This document shows positions 10,033-19,700 of a stretch of DNA of 64,000 nucleotides, piece after piece. The position numbers and the translations under genes were made by a program. Source of the DNA: Aliiroseovarius sp. (GTDB taxonomy: Bacteria; Pseudomonadota; Alphaproteobacteria; Rhodobacterales; Rhodobacteraceae); the NCBI RefSeq assembly GCF_030148435.1, contig NZ_JASBTN010000001.1, forward strand, positions 62,001 to 126,000. Reading direction: 5' to 3'. Below the pieces are notes generated by a model. The model was not told the origin of the DNA. It worked only from the letters and a program-made list of their open reading frames with translations, and searched no databases. Numbering within the stretch: the first letter of the stretch is position 1; each line of letters opens with the position of its first letter.

Positions 10033-11172
10033 ATGAGCAGACCCCTGTCGATCTGGCCCACGGCCCTGACCCATCTGAAAGCCGAGCATCCGGAGCATCC
10101 GGTGCTCTATTTCGCCCCGTCGGTCCTGCAGGACACGGCGCGCCGGTTTCTGGCCGGGTTCGACGGCATTGTGACCTATGCAGTCAAGGCAAATGACGCC
10201 CGCGTGGTGATCGAGAACCTGCTGGCCGCGGGCATAAGCGGTTTCGACGTGGCGAGCCCCGCCGAGATGCGCAAGATGCGTGCGATCAGCGCATCGGCGG
10301 ATCTGCATTATAACAACCCGGTGCGCAGCCCCGCCGAAATCCGCGAGGCGGCGGCTATGGGTGTGTGTTCCTATTCGGTCGATGGCATGAGCGAGTTGGC
10401 CAAGCTGATAGGAATCGTGCCTCCAGAAGGGGTCGAGGTTTCGGTTCGCTTGCGCCTGCCGGTCGAAGGGGCGGCCTATGACTTCGGTGAGAAGTTCGGC
10501 GAGGATCCGGATGGCTGCGTACGCCTCTTGAAGGCGGTGGCCGAGGCCGGGTTTACCCCGTCCATGACTTTCCACCCCGGTACGCAATGTGCCGATCCCG
10601 CCGCATGGACCGCCTATATCCAGACCTGCGCCGACGTGGCCGAGCGGGCGGATGTGCGTCTGGCGCGGCTGAACGTGGGGGGGGGATTTGCCGCCAATAG
10701 GGGGGTGGTGCCGGATCTCGAGGCGATTTTCGACGCCATCCACACCTCCGTGGCCGAGGCTTTCGGCAGCAAAGCCCCGACCCTGGTCTGTGAACCGGGG
10801 CGCGCCATGGTGGCCGAGGCCTACGCCTTGGCCACACGGGTCAAGTCGGTGCGCGAATGCGGGTCGATTTTCATCAATGACGGCATTTATGGCGGATTTG
10901 CCGAAGCCCTTCTGATCGGTGTGGTCGAACGGGTCAGCGTGGTCCGCCCCGATGGTTCCGGCGTCACCGGCCCGACGATGGAGCGTATCGTCTACGGCCC
11001 GACCTGCGACAGTGTCGACCGCTTGCCGGGCGCCCTGCGGTTGCCAGAGGCCCTGAACGAGGGGGACTATCTGATCTTTGGGGGGATGGGCGCCTATTCC
11101 ACCGCGACCGTCACCCGGTTCAACGGGTATGGCGCCATTCGCGTGATCACGGTTCGGTCAGCGGGCAACTGA
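10033..11172 (+). CDS. Ornithine decarboxylase, PLP fold type III
   Basis: Decarboxylates ornithine (possibly lysine) to putrescine, the first step of polyamine synthesis. The 379-residue protein has the alanine-racemase-like barrel of eukaryote-type decarboxylases. The PLP lysine is in TYAVKAN (Lys52), the phosphate-binding glycines in LNVGGGFAAN, the CEPGR motif follows, and the substrate-site Cys325 is in YGPTCDSVD. A diaminopimelate decarboxylase or carboxynorspermidine decarboxylase is less likely, because the GPTCDS and CEPGR motifs and the length match ornithine/lysine decarboxylase. It is divergent from an Lrp regulator. Confidence 0.9.
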   Translation: MSRPLSIWPTALTHLKAEHPEHPVLYFAPSVLQDTARRFLAGFDGIVTYAVKANDARVVIENLLAAGISGFDVASPAEMRKMRAISASADLHYNNPVRSPAEIREAAAMGVCSYSVDGMSELAKLIGIVPPEGVEVSVRLRLPVEGAAYDFGEKFGEDPDGCVRLLKAVAEAGFTPSMTFHPGTQCADPAAWTAYIQTCADVAERADVRLARLNVGGGFAANRGVVPDLEAIFDAIHTSVAEAFGSKAPTLVCEPGRAMVAEAYALATRVKSVRECGSIFINDGIYGGFAEALLIGVVERVSVVRPDGSGVTGPTMERIVYGPTCDSVDRLPGALRLPEALNEGDYLIFGGMGAYSTATVTRFNGYGAIRVITVRSAGN

Positions 11173-11261
11173 CGCTCTGGACAGGTCCCGCCTGGCACGG
11201 CACGTTTGTATAACGCGGGGGGTTAACCACCGGTTTACCCTGTCCGCGCCAAGATGGTGGG

Positions 11262-12341
11262 ATGATACAGGAGCAGCAGCGCGTGTTCGAGCGCATCAGG
11301 AAATGGCTCGTCGGCAAGGTCCAGACGCGAAGCCCCGCCCGTCCGGTGCGGGGGCGGGTGAACCACGTGGTGATCCTGGACGGCACCATGTCCACGCTCG
11401 ATCCGGGGGAAGAGACCAATGCCGGCCTGACCTACCGCCTGCTTTGTGACGCACCGGCAAGTGCGCGCCTGTCGATCATGTACGAGGCCGGCATCCAGTT
11501 CGAAACCTGGAAACACTCGTGGCACGTGGCGACCGGGGTGGGGATCAACCGCCAGATCCGCCGTGCCTACGGGTTCCTGGCCTCGCGCTATCGCCCCGGG
11601 GACCGGATTTTCCTGATGGGATACTCACGCGGCGCCTTTGCCGTACGCTCGCTGGCCGGGGTGATCGACATGATTGGCCTTCTGAAACCGGAACATGCCA
11701 CCGAACGCAACGTGCGCGAAGTCTACCGCCATTACCAGAACGACCCGGAAAGCGCTGCGTCGTCACGGTTTGCCGAGCTTTACTGCCACGAGGAGGCCAC
11801 GATCGAAATGATCGGTGTCTGGGACACGGTAAAGGCGCTGGGCCTGCGCTGGCCGCTTGTCTGGCGCTGGTTCGAGCCGTTGCACCGGTTCCACTCCACC
11901 CACCTGGGCAGCTCGATCCGACACGGGTATCACGCCCTGGCCCTGGACGAGACACGCGATGCCTTCGAACCGGTGTTGTGGAGCAGCAATGGTGATTGGG
12001 GCGGGCGGGTCGAACAGGTCTGGTTCCGCGGCACCCATGGGGACATCGGCGGACAGCTGGGCGGGTTCCACCCCGCACGTCAGCTCGCGAATATCCCGCT
12101 GGTCTGGATGCTGGGCAAGCTGGAAGGGCACGGGATTGAATTGCCGCAGGGATGGCGCGACCGGTTTCCCTGCGATGCGAACGCTCCTTCGACCGGCACA
12201 AGGCGGGGGTGGGGCAAGATGTTCGTCTATCGCCACAAGCGCAAAGTCGGGTTGGACCCGTCCGAGCGGCTGTTCAAGGCAGGCCGCATGCGCAGCGCCT
12301 CACCGGTGCAGCCGCCCGGCACCCTGCGCCACGGTCACTGA
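11262..12341 (+). CDS. DUF2235 domain hydrolase (T6SS phospholipase-effector-like fold)
   Basis: A 359-residue soluble protein whose core (about residues 30-300) matches the DUF2235 alpha/beta-hydrolase family: HVVILDGTMSTLD at the start, the nucleophile elbow MGYSRGAFAVR (Gly-Tyr-Ser-Arg-Gly) and a later GTHGDIGG containing a likely catalytic His and Asp. Related domains occur in Tle1-type phospholipase effectors of type VI secretion, but no secretion genes, immunity partner or signal peptide are visible, so a housekeeping lipase or esterase is also possible. It starts at ATG 11262 after GGTGGG and stands alone. Confidence 0.85.
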   Translation: MIQEQQRVFERIRKWLVGKVQTRSPARPVRGRVNHVVILDGTMSTLDPGEETNAGLTYRLLCDAPASARLSIMYEAGIQFETWKHSWHVATGVGINRQIRRAYGFLASRYRPGDRIFLMGYSRGAFAVRSLAGVIDMIGLLKPEHATERNVREVYRHYQNDPESAASSRFAELYCHEEATIEMIGVWDTVKALGLRWPLVWRWFEPLHRFHSTHLGSSIRHGYHALALDETRDAFEPVLWSSNGDWGGRVEQVWFRGTHGDIGGQLGGFHPARQLANIPLVWMLGKLEGHGIELPQGWRDRFPCDANAPSTGTRRGWGKMFVYRHKRKVGLDPSERLFKAGRMRSASPVQPPGTLRHGH

Positions 12342-12352
12342 GCCCGTGTGCC

Positions 12353-12805
12353 TTAACGCATCTTCATGACAATGCAGGTGGTCGACCCGGTGGCATAGGG
12401 CTTTCCATCCTCGACCCCGCGCAACTCGGACACGGCGACACCGGTCGAGCGGCCGGAGTGTTGCGAAGTGCCCACTGCCTCGATCTCGGTGCCCGGCTTG
12501 ATCGGGCGGATGATGTTGGTCTTGAACTCCAGCGTCGTATAGGTCGATCCCTTGGGCACCAGGGTCATCACCGCGCAGGCCATGCAGCTGTCCGCCAGCG
12601 TACCGTACCAGCCGCCATGGACCGTGCCCATCGGGTTGCTATGGTCGAACCCCGGCGTGCAGCGAAAGGACACGCGGCCCTCTTCGACGCTGTGCAGGTC
12701 GTAGTTCAGGACCCGGCTGATCGGCGGAGCGGGCAAGGTGCCATTCAGGATTCCCTGCATGAACTCTAGCCCGGACAAGGACAGAAGGCTATCCCGGTCC
12801 AGCAA
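12353..12805 (-). CDS. PaaI-family hotdog thioesterase
   Basis: A 150-residue hotdog-fold protein with the PaaI signature NPMGTVHGGWYGTLADS (HGG plus the acidic residue two turns on) and a TLEFKTNIIRPI strand. It probably hydrolyses an acyl- or aryl-CoA thioester in the cytoplasm. The start is odd: homology seems to reach the LSLSGLEFM segment, but the only upstream start in frame is a TTG at 12805 that directly follows an in-frame TAG and has no clear Shine-Dalgarno; the first ATG is at 12760. Confidence 0.82.
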   Translation of the reverse strand: MLDRDSLLSLSGLEFMQGILNGTLPAPPISRVLNYDLHSVEEGRVSFRCTPGFDHSNPMGTVHGGWYGTLADSCMACAVMTLVPKGSTYTTLEFKTNIIRPIKPGTEIEAVGTSQHSGRSTGVAVSELRGVEDGKPYATGSTTCIVMKMR

Positions 12806-12912
12806 CTATTCGGGTTTGGGCGCGAAGTTCGTTGGAGCGCTCCTTGGACGTATCAGCAGGAGGCTGGGGTGGGGAGCGCACCGGGCAAGAGTGACGTTGG
12901 CTTCCGCCTGTC

Positions 12913-12929
12913 CGGGACGCGGCGTCCCG
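12913..12929 (-). terminator. Hairpin after metF
   Basis: CGGGACG (12913-12919) pairs with CGTCCCG (12923-12929) across three bases, nine bases past the metF stop. It has no T-run, so it is probably a weak or Rho-assisted end. Confidence 0.5.
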
Positions 12930-12937
12930 CGCCTGGA

Positions 12938-13801
12938 TCAGGCGACGTCGCGCAGCTGAATCTGAGGGGTGATCCCCAGAGCGTGAGCCACCACACGGGT
13001 CAGGGCGGGCTTGTTCAGCGTGTAGAAATGCAGGTCTTCGACCCCGCCGTCGATCAGCTCGCTGCAGAGCTCCGTGCAGAGCGCGGTGGACAGCAGATCC
13101 TCGCGGTCGTCACGTTTGGCCTTGGCATAGGCATCGTCCAGCCATGCGGGCACCTGGGTGCCGCAGCGCCGGGCGAAGCGCTTCACGCCGTCCCAGTTTT
13201 CGATCGGCAGGATACCGGGGATGATCGGCACGTCGATCCCGGCCTTCTCGCAGGCGTCGCGGAAGCGGAAGAACGTGTCGGGCTCGAAGAAGAACTGGGT
13301 GATGGCCGAGGTCGCGCCGGCATCCACCTTGCGCTTCAGCCAGGCCACGTCGGCAGCGGTATCCGCGGCATCCGGGTGCGGTTCGGGATAGGCGCCGACG
13401 CGAATGTCGAACCCTTCGCCCGCCAACGCCTCGATCAGTTCGAGCGAATTGGCGAAGCCTTCGGGATGCGGTGTGAACCGTTCGGCCCCCTTGGGGGCAT
13501 CCCCGCGCAGCGCCACGATCTCGCGTACGCCCTGTTTGGCGTAGCCTCGGGCGATCTCCAGCGTTTCTTCACGGGACGCTTCGACGCAGGTCAGATGTGC
13601 CGCGACATTCAGACCGTAATTGCGGTGGATCGTGCCGACGGCCTCATGGGTCAGGTCCCGGGTGGTGCCGCCCGCCCCATACGTGACCGAGACAAAGCTC
13701 GGGTCCAGCGGAGCCAGTTCACGCACGGTGTCCCAGAGCCGGAACGACGCGTCGAGCGATTGCGGCGGGAAGAATTCGAACGAGATACGGGGCGTGGTCA
13801 T
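12938..13801 (-). CDS. metF: 5,10-methylenetetrahydrofolate reductase
   Basis: Flavoprotein reducing methylene-THF to methyl-THF, the methyl donor for methionine synthase. The 287-residue TIM-barrel protein begins MTTPRISFEFFPP, has VSVTYGAGGTTR for folate/FAD binding and EIVALRGDAPKG, followed by AITQFFFEPD. The frame is open upstream to 14008, but homology starts at the ATG at 13801. It is divergent from a MetR-like regulator, with a perfect MetR box between them, so it is probably activated by MetR with homocysteine as co-effector (family knowledge). Confidence 0.97.
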   Translation of the reverse strand: MTTPRISFEFFPPQSLDASFRLWDTVRELAPLDPSFVSVTYGAGGTTRDLTHEAVGTIHRNYGLNVAAHLTCVEASREETLEIARGYAKQGVREIVALRGDAPKGAERFTPHPEGFANSLELIEALAGEGFDIRVGAYPEPHPDAADTAADVAWLKRKVDAGATSAITQFFFEPDTFFRFRDACEKAGIDVPIIPGILPIENWDGVKRFARRCGTQVPAWLDDAYAKAKRDDREDLLSTALCTELCSELIDGGVEDLHFYTLNKPALTRVVAHALGITPQIQLRDVA

Positions 13802-13849
13802 CGGGGCACCTTTGGTTTGGGTTGCCCTCTTGTGCCTGATCCCCATCTG

Positions 13850-13862
13850 TGAAACAAATTCA
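13850..13862. promoter_or_regulatory. MetR box between metF and metR
   Basis: TGAA-ACAAA-TTCA is an exact match to the MetR consensus TGAA-N5-TTCA. It lies 48 bases before the metF ATG and 30 bases before the metR ATG, so it could serve activation of metF and control of metR. Confidence 0.85.
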
Positions 13863-13892
13863 TAATTCTCACGAAGATCATGAGGATCACAC

Positions 13893-14798
13893 ATGTATCT
13901 CGAATTCCGCCACCTGCGCACCATTCGCGCGATCCACGAAGCGGGTGGGCTCGCGCGGGCTGCCGACATGCTGCATATCACCCAGTCAGCCCTGTCCCAC
14001 CAGGTCAAAGGGCTGGAGGAGCAGGTGGGGATGGAGCTGTTTCACCGCCGCTCGAAACCGATGAAGCTCAGCCCGGCGGGGATGAAGCTCCTCCGTCTGG
14101 CCGAACGCATCCTGCCCGAGGTTGCCGCGCTGGAGGAAGAATTCCGCGCGCTGAAATCCGGCCGTTCGGGGCGAATGCATATCGCGATCGAATGCCACGC
14201 CTGTTTCGAATGGCTGTTTCCGGTGCTCGACGGGTTCCGCCATGCCTGGCCCGAGGTTGACGTGGACATCCGCATGCGCCTGGCCTTTGACGCGCTGGAG
14301 GCGCTGCGGCGCGAGGAGGTCGACTTCGTCGTGACCTCGGACCCGGTCGACACACCCGGGATCACCTATTCGCCGCTGTTCGACTACGAACCCCGGTTCG
14401 TGGCACCCGCCACCCATCGTCTGGCCGATCGCGAGTTCATCACACCCGAGGATTTCGAGGAGGAAATGCTGATCACCTATCCGGTGGAACGCTCAAAACT
14501 GGACATCTTCACCGCGCTTCTGACACCCGCCAGGGTCGAACCCCGCGCGCAGCGTCAAGTCGAGCTGACCGAGGTTATCCTGATGCTGGTTGCCGCGGGA
14601 CGCGGGGTCACGGTGCTGCCCGACTGGGTGCTGAGGGACGTGAAATACAACCCGGATTACATTACAAAACCGATCACCGAAGCGGGCCTGTCCAAGCGCA
14701 TGTATGCTGCCACGCGCGAAGAGGATGCCCTGAAACCCTATATCGCCCATATGATCCGGCTGGCCCGGACAGAGCCAGTTAAGCTCCAGCGTGCGTGA
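13893..14798 (+). CDS. metR: LysR-family regulator of methionine genes (MetR-like)
   Basis: A 301-residue LysR-type regulator: N-terminal helix-turn-helix (residues about 3-62, with GGLARAADMLHITQSALSHQ) and a periplasmic-binding-like effector domain (about 90-290). The opening and the context fit MetR: it is divergent from metF and a canonical MetR box lies in the 91-bp gap. The name rests on this context plus overall similarity. Autorepression, as in other MetR systems, is likely but not shown. Confidence 0.88.
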   Translation: MYLEFRHLRTIRAIHEAGGLARAADMLHITQSALSHQVKGLEEQVGMELFHRRSKPMKLSPAGMKLLRLAERILPEVAALEEEFRALKSGRSGRMHIAIECHACFEWLFPVLDGFRHAWPEVDVDIRMRLAFDALEALRREEVDFVVTSDPVDTPGITYSPLFDYEPRFVAPATHRLADREFITPEDFEEEMLITYPVERSKLDIFTALLTPARVEPRAQRQVELTEVILMLVAAGRGVTVLPDWVLRDVKYNPDYITKPITEAGLSKRMYAATREEDALKPYIAHMIRLARTEPVKLQRA

Positions 14799-14858
14799 AG
14801 GCTTGGCAAGCGGCCCCGCGCCGCGTATACGCGCGGCTTGAGTCTAAGGAGCCGTCCC

Positions 14859-15647
14859 ATGCAAGGCAGTGCAAACCTGAACGTGATGATCAAGGCCGCC
14901 CGGAAAGCCGGGCGCAGCCTGGTGAAGGATTTCCGCGAGGTCGAGAACCTGCAGGTCTCGATGAAAGGGGCGGGGGACTTTGTCAGCCGCGCCGATATCG
15001 CCGCCGAAAAGATCATTCGCGAAGAGCTGATGGAAGCGCGCCCGAACTATGGCTGGCTGGCCGAAGAGAGCGGTGAGACCCCTGGCACGGACCCGACCCG
15101 TCGCTGGATCGTCGACCCGCTGGATGGCACCACGAACTTCCTGCATGGTCTGCCGCATTGGGCGATTTCGATCGCGCTTGAACACAAGGGCGAGATCGTC
15201 GCGGGCGTGGTCTTCGACGCCGCCAAGGACGAGATGTTCTATGCCGAAAAAGGCGCGGGGGCCTGGCTCAATGAAAGCCGGCTGCGCGTCTCGGGCCGCA
15301 ACCGCATGATCGAATCGATCTTTGCCACCGGGCTGCCCTTCGGTGGACGCTCGGACCTGCCGGCCACCCTGCAGGACTTGGCGCGCCTGATGCCGGCCTG
15401 CGCCGGGGTGCGCCGCTGGGGCGCTGCCGCGCTTGACATGGCCTATGTCGCTGCGGGCCGCTACGACGGGTTCTGGGAACGCCGCCTGAACGCCTGGGAT
15501 ATCGCCGCGGGCATCGTCATCGTGCGCGAAGCGGGCGGGTTGATCGAGCCGTTGGACCCCGCAGGCAGCCTTCTCGAGGATGGCGAGGTGGTTTGCGGGA
15601 ACGAACCGATTTTCGAAAAATTCTCGAAAGTCATTCGCGATTCTTGA
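14859..15647 (+). CDS. suhB: Inositol monophosphatase family protein
   Basis: A 262-residue lithium-sensitive phosphatase of the IMPase/SuhB family. Metal-binding motifs are visible in order: LAEESGE (Glu of the first motif), WIVDPLDGTTNFLHG (DPLDGT) and NAWDIAAG (WD motif). It probably dephosphorylates inositol 1-phosphate or a related sugar phosphate; in some bacteria SuhB also binds the transcription antitermination complex. I use ATG 14859 because AAGGAG lies eight bases upstream, rather than the ATG at 14838. The stop is followed at once by the palindrome GCCGAATTCGGC (15648-15659). Confidence 0.93.
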   Translation: MQGSANLNVMIKAARKAGRSLVKDFREVENLQVSMKGAGDFVSRADIAAEKIIREELMEARPNYGWLAEESGETPGTDPTRRWIVDPLDGTTNFLHGLPHWAISIALEHKGEIVAGVVFDAAKDEMFYAEKGAGAWLNESRLRVSGRNRMIESIFATGLPFGGRSDLPATLQDLARLMPACAGVRRWGAAALDMAYVAAGRYDGFWERRLNAWDIAAGIVIVREAGGLIEPLDPAGSLLEDGEVVCGNEPIFEKFSKVIRDS

Positions 15648-15659
15648 GCCGAATTCGGC
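15648..15659 (+). repeat. Perfect 12-bp palindrome after suhB
   Basis: GCCGAATTCGGC begins one base after the suhB stop. It could end the transcript or be a protein site for the following small gene. There is no T-run. Confidence 0.4.
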
Positions 15660-15725
15660 GGGTTCCCCGGACCCATGTCATGGCTGGCCGCAATTTCGCC
15701 GGATTTCGATGGCAGATTGAACGGC

Positions 15726-15926
15726 ATGATGCGTATTTTTTATAACTTCCGGGCGAAGTTCGTCCGAGACGAGAGCGGTGCCGTGACCGTGGACTGGGTT
15801 GCCTTGACCGCGGTGGTTGTTGGAATGGGCCTGGCAGCAGGCTTTACGGTCGGGTCGAGTGTACCGGAAGTTGGCGACAATTTGTCCTCCTACATGGCCA
15901 ACAGGGATGTAAACCCCTACGATTGA
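15726..15926 (+). CDS. Flp-pilin-like small membrane protein
   Basis: About 66 residues with a short positive N-terminus (MMRIFYNFRAKFVRDE) followed by GAVTVDWVALTAVVVGMGLA, a hydrophobic helix in which the Glu/Asp-Ser-Gly-Ala stretch precedes a Val-rich segment as in Flp/Fap type IVb pilins. A second short hydrophobic stretch follows. No tad or prepilin-peptidase genes are nearby. The frame is open from 15675, but ATG 15726 or 15729 fits the family start. It may be a pilin-like or pseudopilin protein; the function is not established. Confidence 0.7.
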   Translation: MMRIFYNFRAKFVRDESGAVTVDWVALTAVVVGMGLAAGFTVGSSVPEVGDNLSSYMANRDVNPYD

Positions 15927-15953
15927 GTGTCGTAGCGGTGGGGATCTCGACAC
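15927..15953. terminator. Weak bidirectional hairpin between convergent genes
   Basis: GTGTCG (15927-15932) and CGACAC (15948-15953) form a six-pair stem with a 15-base loop in the short gap between the pilin-like gene and the rhomboid gene. No T-runs are present. Confidence 0.3.
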
Positions 15954-15959
15954 CCGGTC

Positions 15960-16694
15960 CTATTTCCGGCGGCGGACCACCGGGATGCCCGTGCGGCTGT
16001 AGCGCGCGGCAGGATGGTCCGGGTGGCCCTGGCTGCGGCGCCAGAATGCGGGCCCGCCTTCGCGCAGCCACTTGGGCAGCACCCACAGGAAGCCGACGAC
16101 AAAGCCCCCGGCATGGGCCCAGTAGGCCACGCCTGCGTCCGCCCCGGCCGCGCCGTTGAACAGTTGCAGCCCGAACCAGACCACCAGCATCAGCCAGGCG
16201 GGCACCGGGAAAATCTTGAAAAAGACGATGAAGATGATCAGCACATCGACCCGCGCCCGCGGAAACAGCAGCAGGTAGCCCCCCATTACCCCCGCGATCG
16301 CCCCCGAGGCGCCGATCATCGGCGCCAGGCTGGTTGGATCCGCGGCAAATTGCAGACCTGCGGCGCCCAGGCCCGAGGCGAGATAGAAGAGGATGAAGCC
16401 CAGGTGGCCAAGCTCGTCTTCCAGGTTGTCGCCAAAGATGAACAGAAACAACATGTTGCCTGCCAGATGCATGAAGCCGCCGTGCAGGAACATCGAGCTG
16501 ACAAAGCCGCCGTAGCCCATGCCCTCGCTGACCTTGGCGGGCACAAGCCCCCAGTCCCAGTAGAAAAGCGCCAGTGCCCGGTCCCCTTCCAGCGATGTGG
16601 TCATGAACAGGAACACAACGATGTTCGCCGCCATCAGCGCATAGGTGACATAGGGGGTTCGTTCGGACGGGTTGTGGTCGCGGATCGGGAACAT
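15960..16694 (-). CDS. Rhomboid family intramembrane serine protease
   Basis: A 244-residue membrane protease with six or seven hydrophobic segments. The catalytic Ser is in IGASGAIAGVMGG (Ser130) and the His in YWAHAGGFVVGF (His194); HGGFMHLAGNMLFL supplies the conserved His and Asn of helix 2. It cleaves substrates within or beside their membrane helices; the target is unknown. I chose ATG 16694 (MFPIRDHNP) because rhomboids of this group begin there, although the frame is open to 16754. It ends convergent with the pilin-like gene, and the stop of putA lies just upstream of its start. Confidence 0.92.
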   Translation of the reverse strand: MFPIRDHNPSERTPYVTYALMAANIVVFLFMTTSLEGDRALALFYWDWGLVPAKVSEGMGYGGFVSSMFLHGGFMHLAGNMLFLFIFGDNLEDELGHLGFILFYLASGLGAAGLQFAADPTSLAPMIGASGAIAGVMGGYLLLFPRARVDVLIIFIVFFKIFPVPAWLMLVVWFGLQLFNGAAGADAGVAYWAHAGGFVVGFLWVLPKWLREGGPAFWRRSQGHPDHPAARYSRTGIPVVRRRK

Positions 16695-16725
16695 GGGGTC
16701 AAACTCCCCGATCCGCGTGAGGGCG

Positions 16726-19700
16726 TCAAGCGTTGGCGGCCAGCAGTTCGGCATTGCCGCCGGAGGCGGTGGTGTCGACGCAGAGATGCCGTTCGGCCAG
16801 CACGTGGTCGGCCCGCGGCGTTCCGGTGATCAGCGGCAGGATCGCCCCCGGGCGCGCGGCCAGGGCCCGTACGATCTCACGCGCGGTCCCGTCATCGCCC
16901 CACCAGATTACTCCACCTATTTCGTGAATGGTTTCAAGGTGATAGGCCGGGAGTCTGTCGGCCAGAACAGCCTGGCCACCGGCCGCTTCGACGGCATTGG
17001 CCTGCGCCTGCGCAGCTTCACCGGGTCCCATGCAGAGGAAGGGCTGGCGGGGCAGGGTGGTCAGGCGGTTGAGCTCCCCGGTCGGGCCGGGCAGGTCCTG
17101 GGTGGTCACGATGCCGGGTGGCGGTGTGACCTGGGCCAGGGCGACGGTCACGTCGGTCAGGTCCATGCGCGGGCTGTCCGGCGCCTCGACCCGCGGCCTG
17201 TCATCGGCGCAGAACCGTTTCAGGTAGTCGGGACCACCCGCCGTGGGGCCGGTGCCGGACAGACCCTCGCCGCCAAATGGCTGGCTGCCCACCACAGCGC
17301 CGATCTGGTTGCGGTTCACATAGGTGTTGCCGACCTGCAACCGGTCGGCCACGTGCTGTACGCGATCGTCAATCCGGGTGTGCAACCCGAAGGTCAGCCC
17401 GTAGCCACGCCAGTTGATATCGTCGATCACGCGGTCCAGATCCTCGGCCCTGAACCGGGCGACATGCAGGATCGGGCCGAAAACCTCGCGCTCGAGATCG
17501 TTGATACCCTTCACGGAAATCGCGGTGGGTGGGATGAACTTGCCGCCAGTTGGTGGGCGGTTTGCAACCAGCGTGTCGCAGCCCGCGGCATAGGAGGCGA
17601 TGCTCTCAAAGGCCTCGTCGTCGATCACCGGTCCCAGATCGGTCGAGAGATCCCAGGGGTTGCCCTGTTTCAGTTCGGCCATCGCGCCCTTGAGCATGGC
17701 GAGGAACCCGTCAGCGATATCGTCCTGCACATAAAGGCAGCGCAGGGCCGAGCAGCGCTGACCGGCGCTTTGGAAGCTCGACGCCAGCACATCGGCCACC
17801 GCCTGTTCGGGCAGGGCGGTCGAATCGACGATCATCGCATTCAAGCCCCCGGTTTCGGCAATCAGCGGCGCCTCGGGGGACATGTGTTCAGCCATGGCGC
17901 GGCGGATGATCTGCGCGGTTTCGGTCGAGCCGGTAAAGGCCACGCCGTTCACCCGTGCGTCGCCGGTCAGAGCGGCGCCCACCGTGAGGCCATCGCCGGG
18001 CAACAGTTGCAGAACTTCGCGCGGGACGCCCGCCTGGTGCAGCAGTTTCGTGGCTTCGAAGGCGATCAGCCCAGTCTGTTCGGCGGGTTTCGCCAGCACG
18101 CCATTGCCAGCGGCCAGCGCGCCCGCGATTTGCCCGGTAAAGATCGCCAGCGGGAAGTTCCACGGCGAGATGCAGGTAAAGATACCGCGGGCCGGGGCAT
18201 CGAGCGTCGGGATGCGCGAGGCATAATAGCGCAGGAAATCAACGGCTTCGCGCAGCTCTCCCTGGCAGTCCGGCAGCGTCTTGCCCGCCTCGCGCGCCAG
18301 CAGCGCGAAAAACGGACCCAGGTGCGCCTCGTAGAGGTCGGCGGCCTTGTTCAGCACCTCGGCGCGGGTGGCGGCGTCTGCCTCCCACCGGATGGCGGCA
18401 GCCAGCGCGGTTTGAACGTCCTTGGCCGAGGCCGGGGTCAGGGTGCCAACGGCGCTGCCGTCACTGGGGTTGATGACCTCCCAGTCCTCGCCACCCTCGA
18501 CTTCGCCGGCGATCAGCGGTTCGGCGGCGAAGACCACCTCGCGGAAGGGCGCGCGGGCGGCCTCGATCTGTTCCAGGTGCGGCTCGTGAGTCAGGTCGAG
18601 CCCCTTGGAATTCGCGCGGGCAGGGGCGAAAAGCTCGGGCCCGGTGGGGATATGCGGGTGCTCTGCTTCAAGCGCATCGAAGGGGCAGGCGGCGACCTCC
18701 TCGGGGGGCACGTCCTCGTCCACGATCTGGTTCACGAAGGAGCTGTTGGCGCCGTTCTCCAGCAGGCGACGGACCAGATAGGCCAACAGGTCGCGGTGGG
18801 CGCCGACCGGGGCATAGATGCGGCAGCGGGTGCTTTCCGCCGTCAGGATGATGTCGTGCAGGCGCTCGCCCATGCCGTGAAGACGTTGGAATTCAAAGGC
18901 CTGCTTGTCCCCGGCCATGTCCAGAATGGCGGCGGCGGTATGGGCGTTGTGTGTGGCGAACTGCGGGTAGATACGATCGGTCAGGCCCAGCAGTTTGCGC
19001 GCATTGGCGATGTAGCTCACATCGGTGGCCGCTTTCGACGTAAAGACCGGGAAGGCGTCCAGCCCTTCGACCTGGGCCAGCTTAATCTCGCTGTCCCAAT
19101 AGGCCCCTTTCACCAGGCGCACCATGATCTTGCGGTCATGGCGCGTTGCCAGCTCGTAGAGCTGGTCCAGAACCGCACCGGTGCGCTGGCCATAGGCCTG
19201 CACCACCACGCCGAACCCGTCCCAACCGGCCAGCGCCGGATCGGCGAGGACCGCCTCGATCACGTCCAGCGACAGCGACAGGCGATCGGCCTCCTCGGCG
19301 TCGATGTTGAAGCCCATGTTCCCGGCCTTGGCCAGTTGCGCCAGCGACGAGACCCGCGGCACCAGCTCACGCATCACCCGGTCCTTCTGGGCCCGCTCAT
19401 AGCGCGCATGCAGCGCCGAGAGCTTGACCGAGATGCCCGGGTTGTTGCGGATGTCGTCTGCCTTGCAGGCCACGGCGATCTCGGAAATCGCATTGGCATA
19501 GGCCATCTGGTAACGGCGTGCATCGGCATCCGTGCGCGCGGCCTCGCCCAGCATGTCGTAGGAATAGGTATAGCCCTTTTCCTCCATCGCCTGCCCGCGT
19601 TTCATCGCCTTTTCAATGGTTTCTCCCAGCACGAACTGCGCGCCCATTTCTTTCATCGCACGGCCGGTGGCGGTGCGGATGACCGGTTCGCCCAGCCGTT

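Noticed and set aside
11221-11232. TTAACCAC near the DUF2235 start as a CtrA-type site
   Set aside because: It matches only one half of the CtrA consensus (TTAA-N7-TTAA) convincingly; the palindrome GGTTAACC alone is too common.
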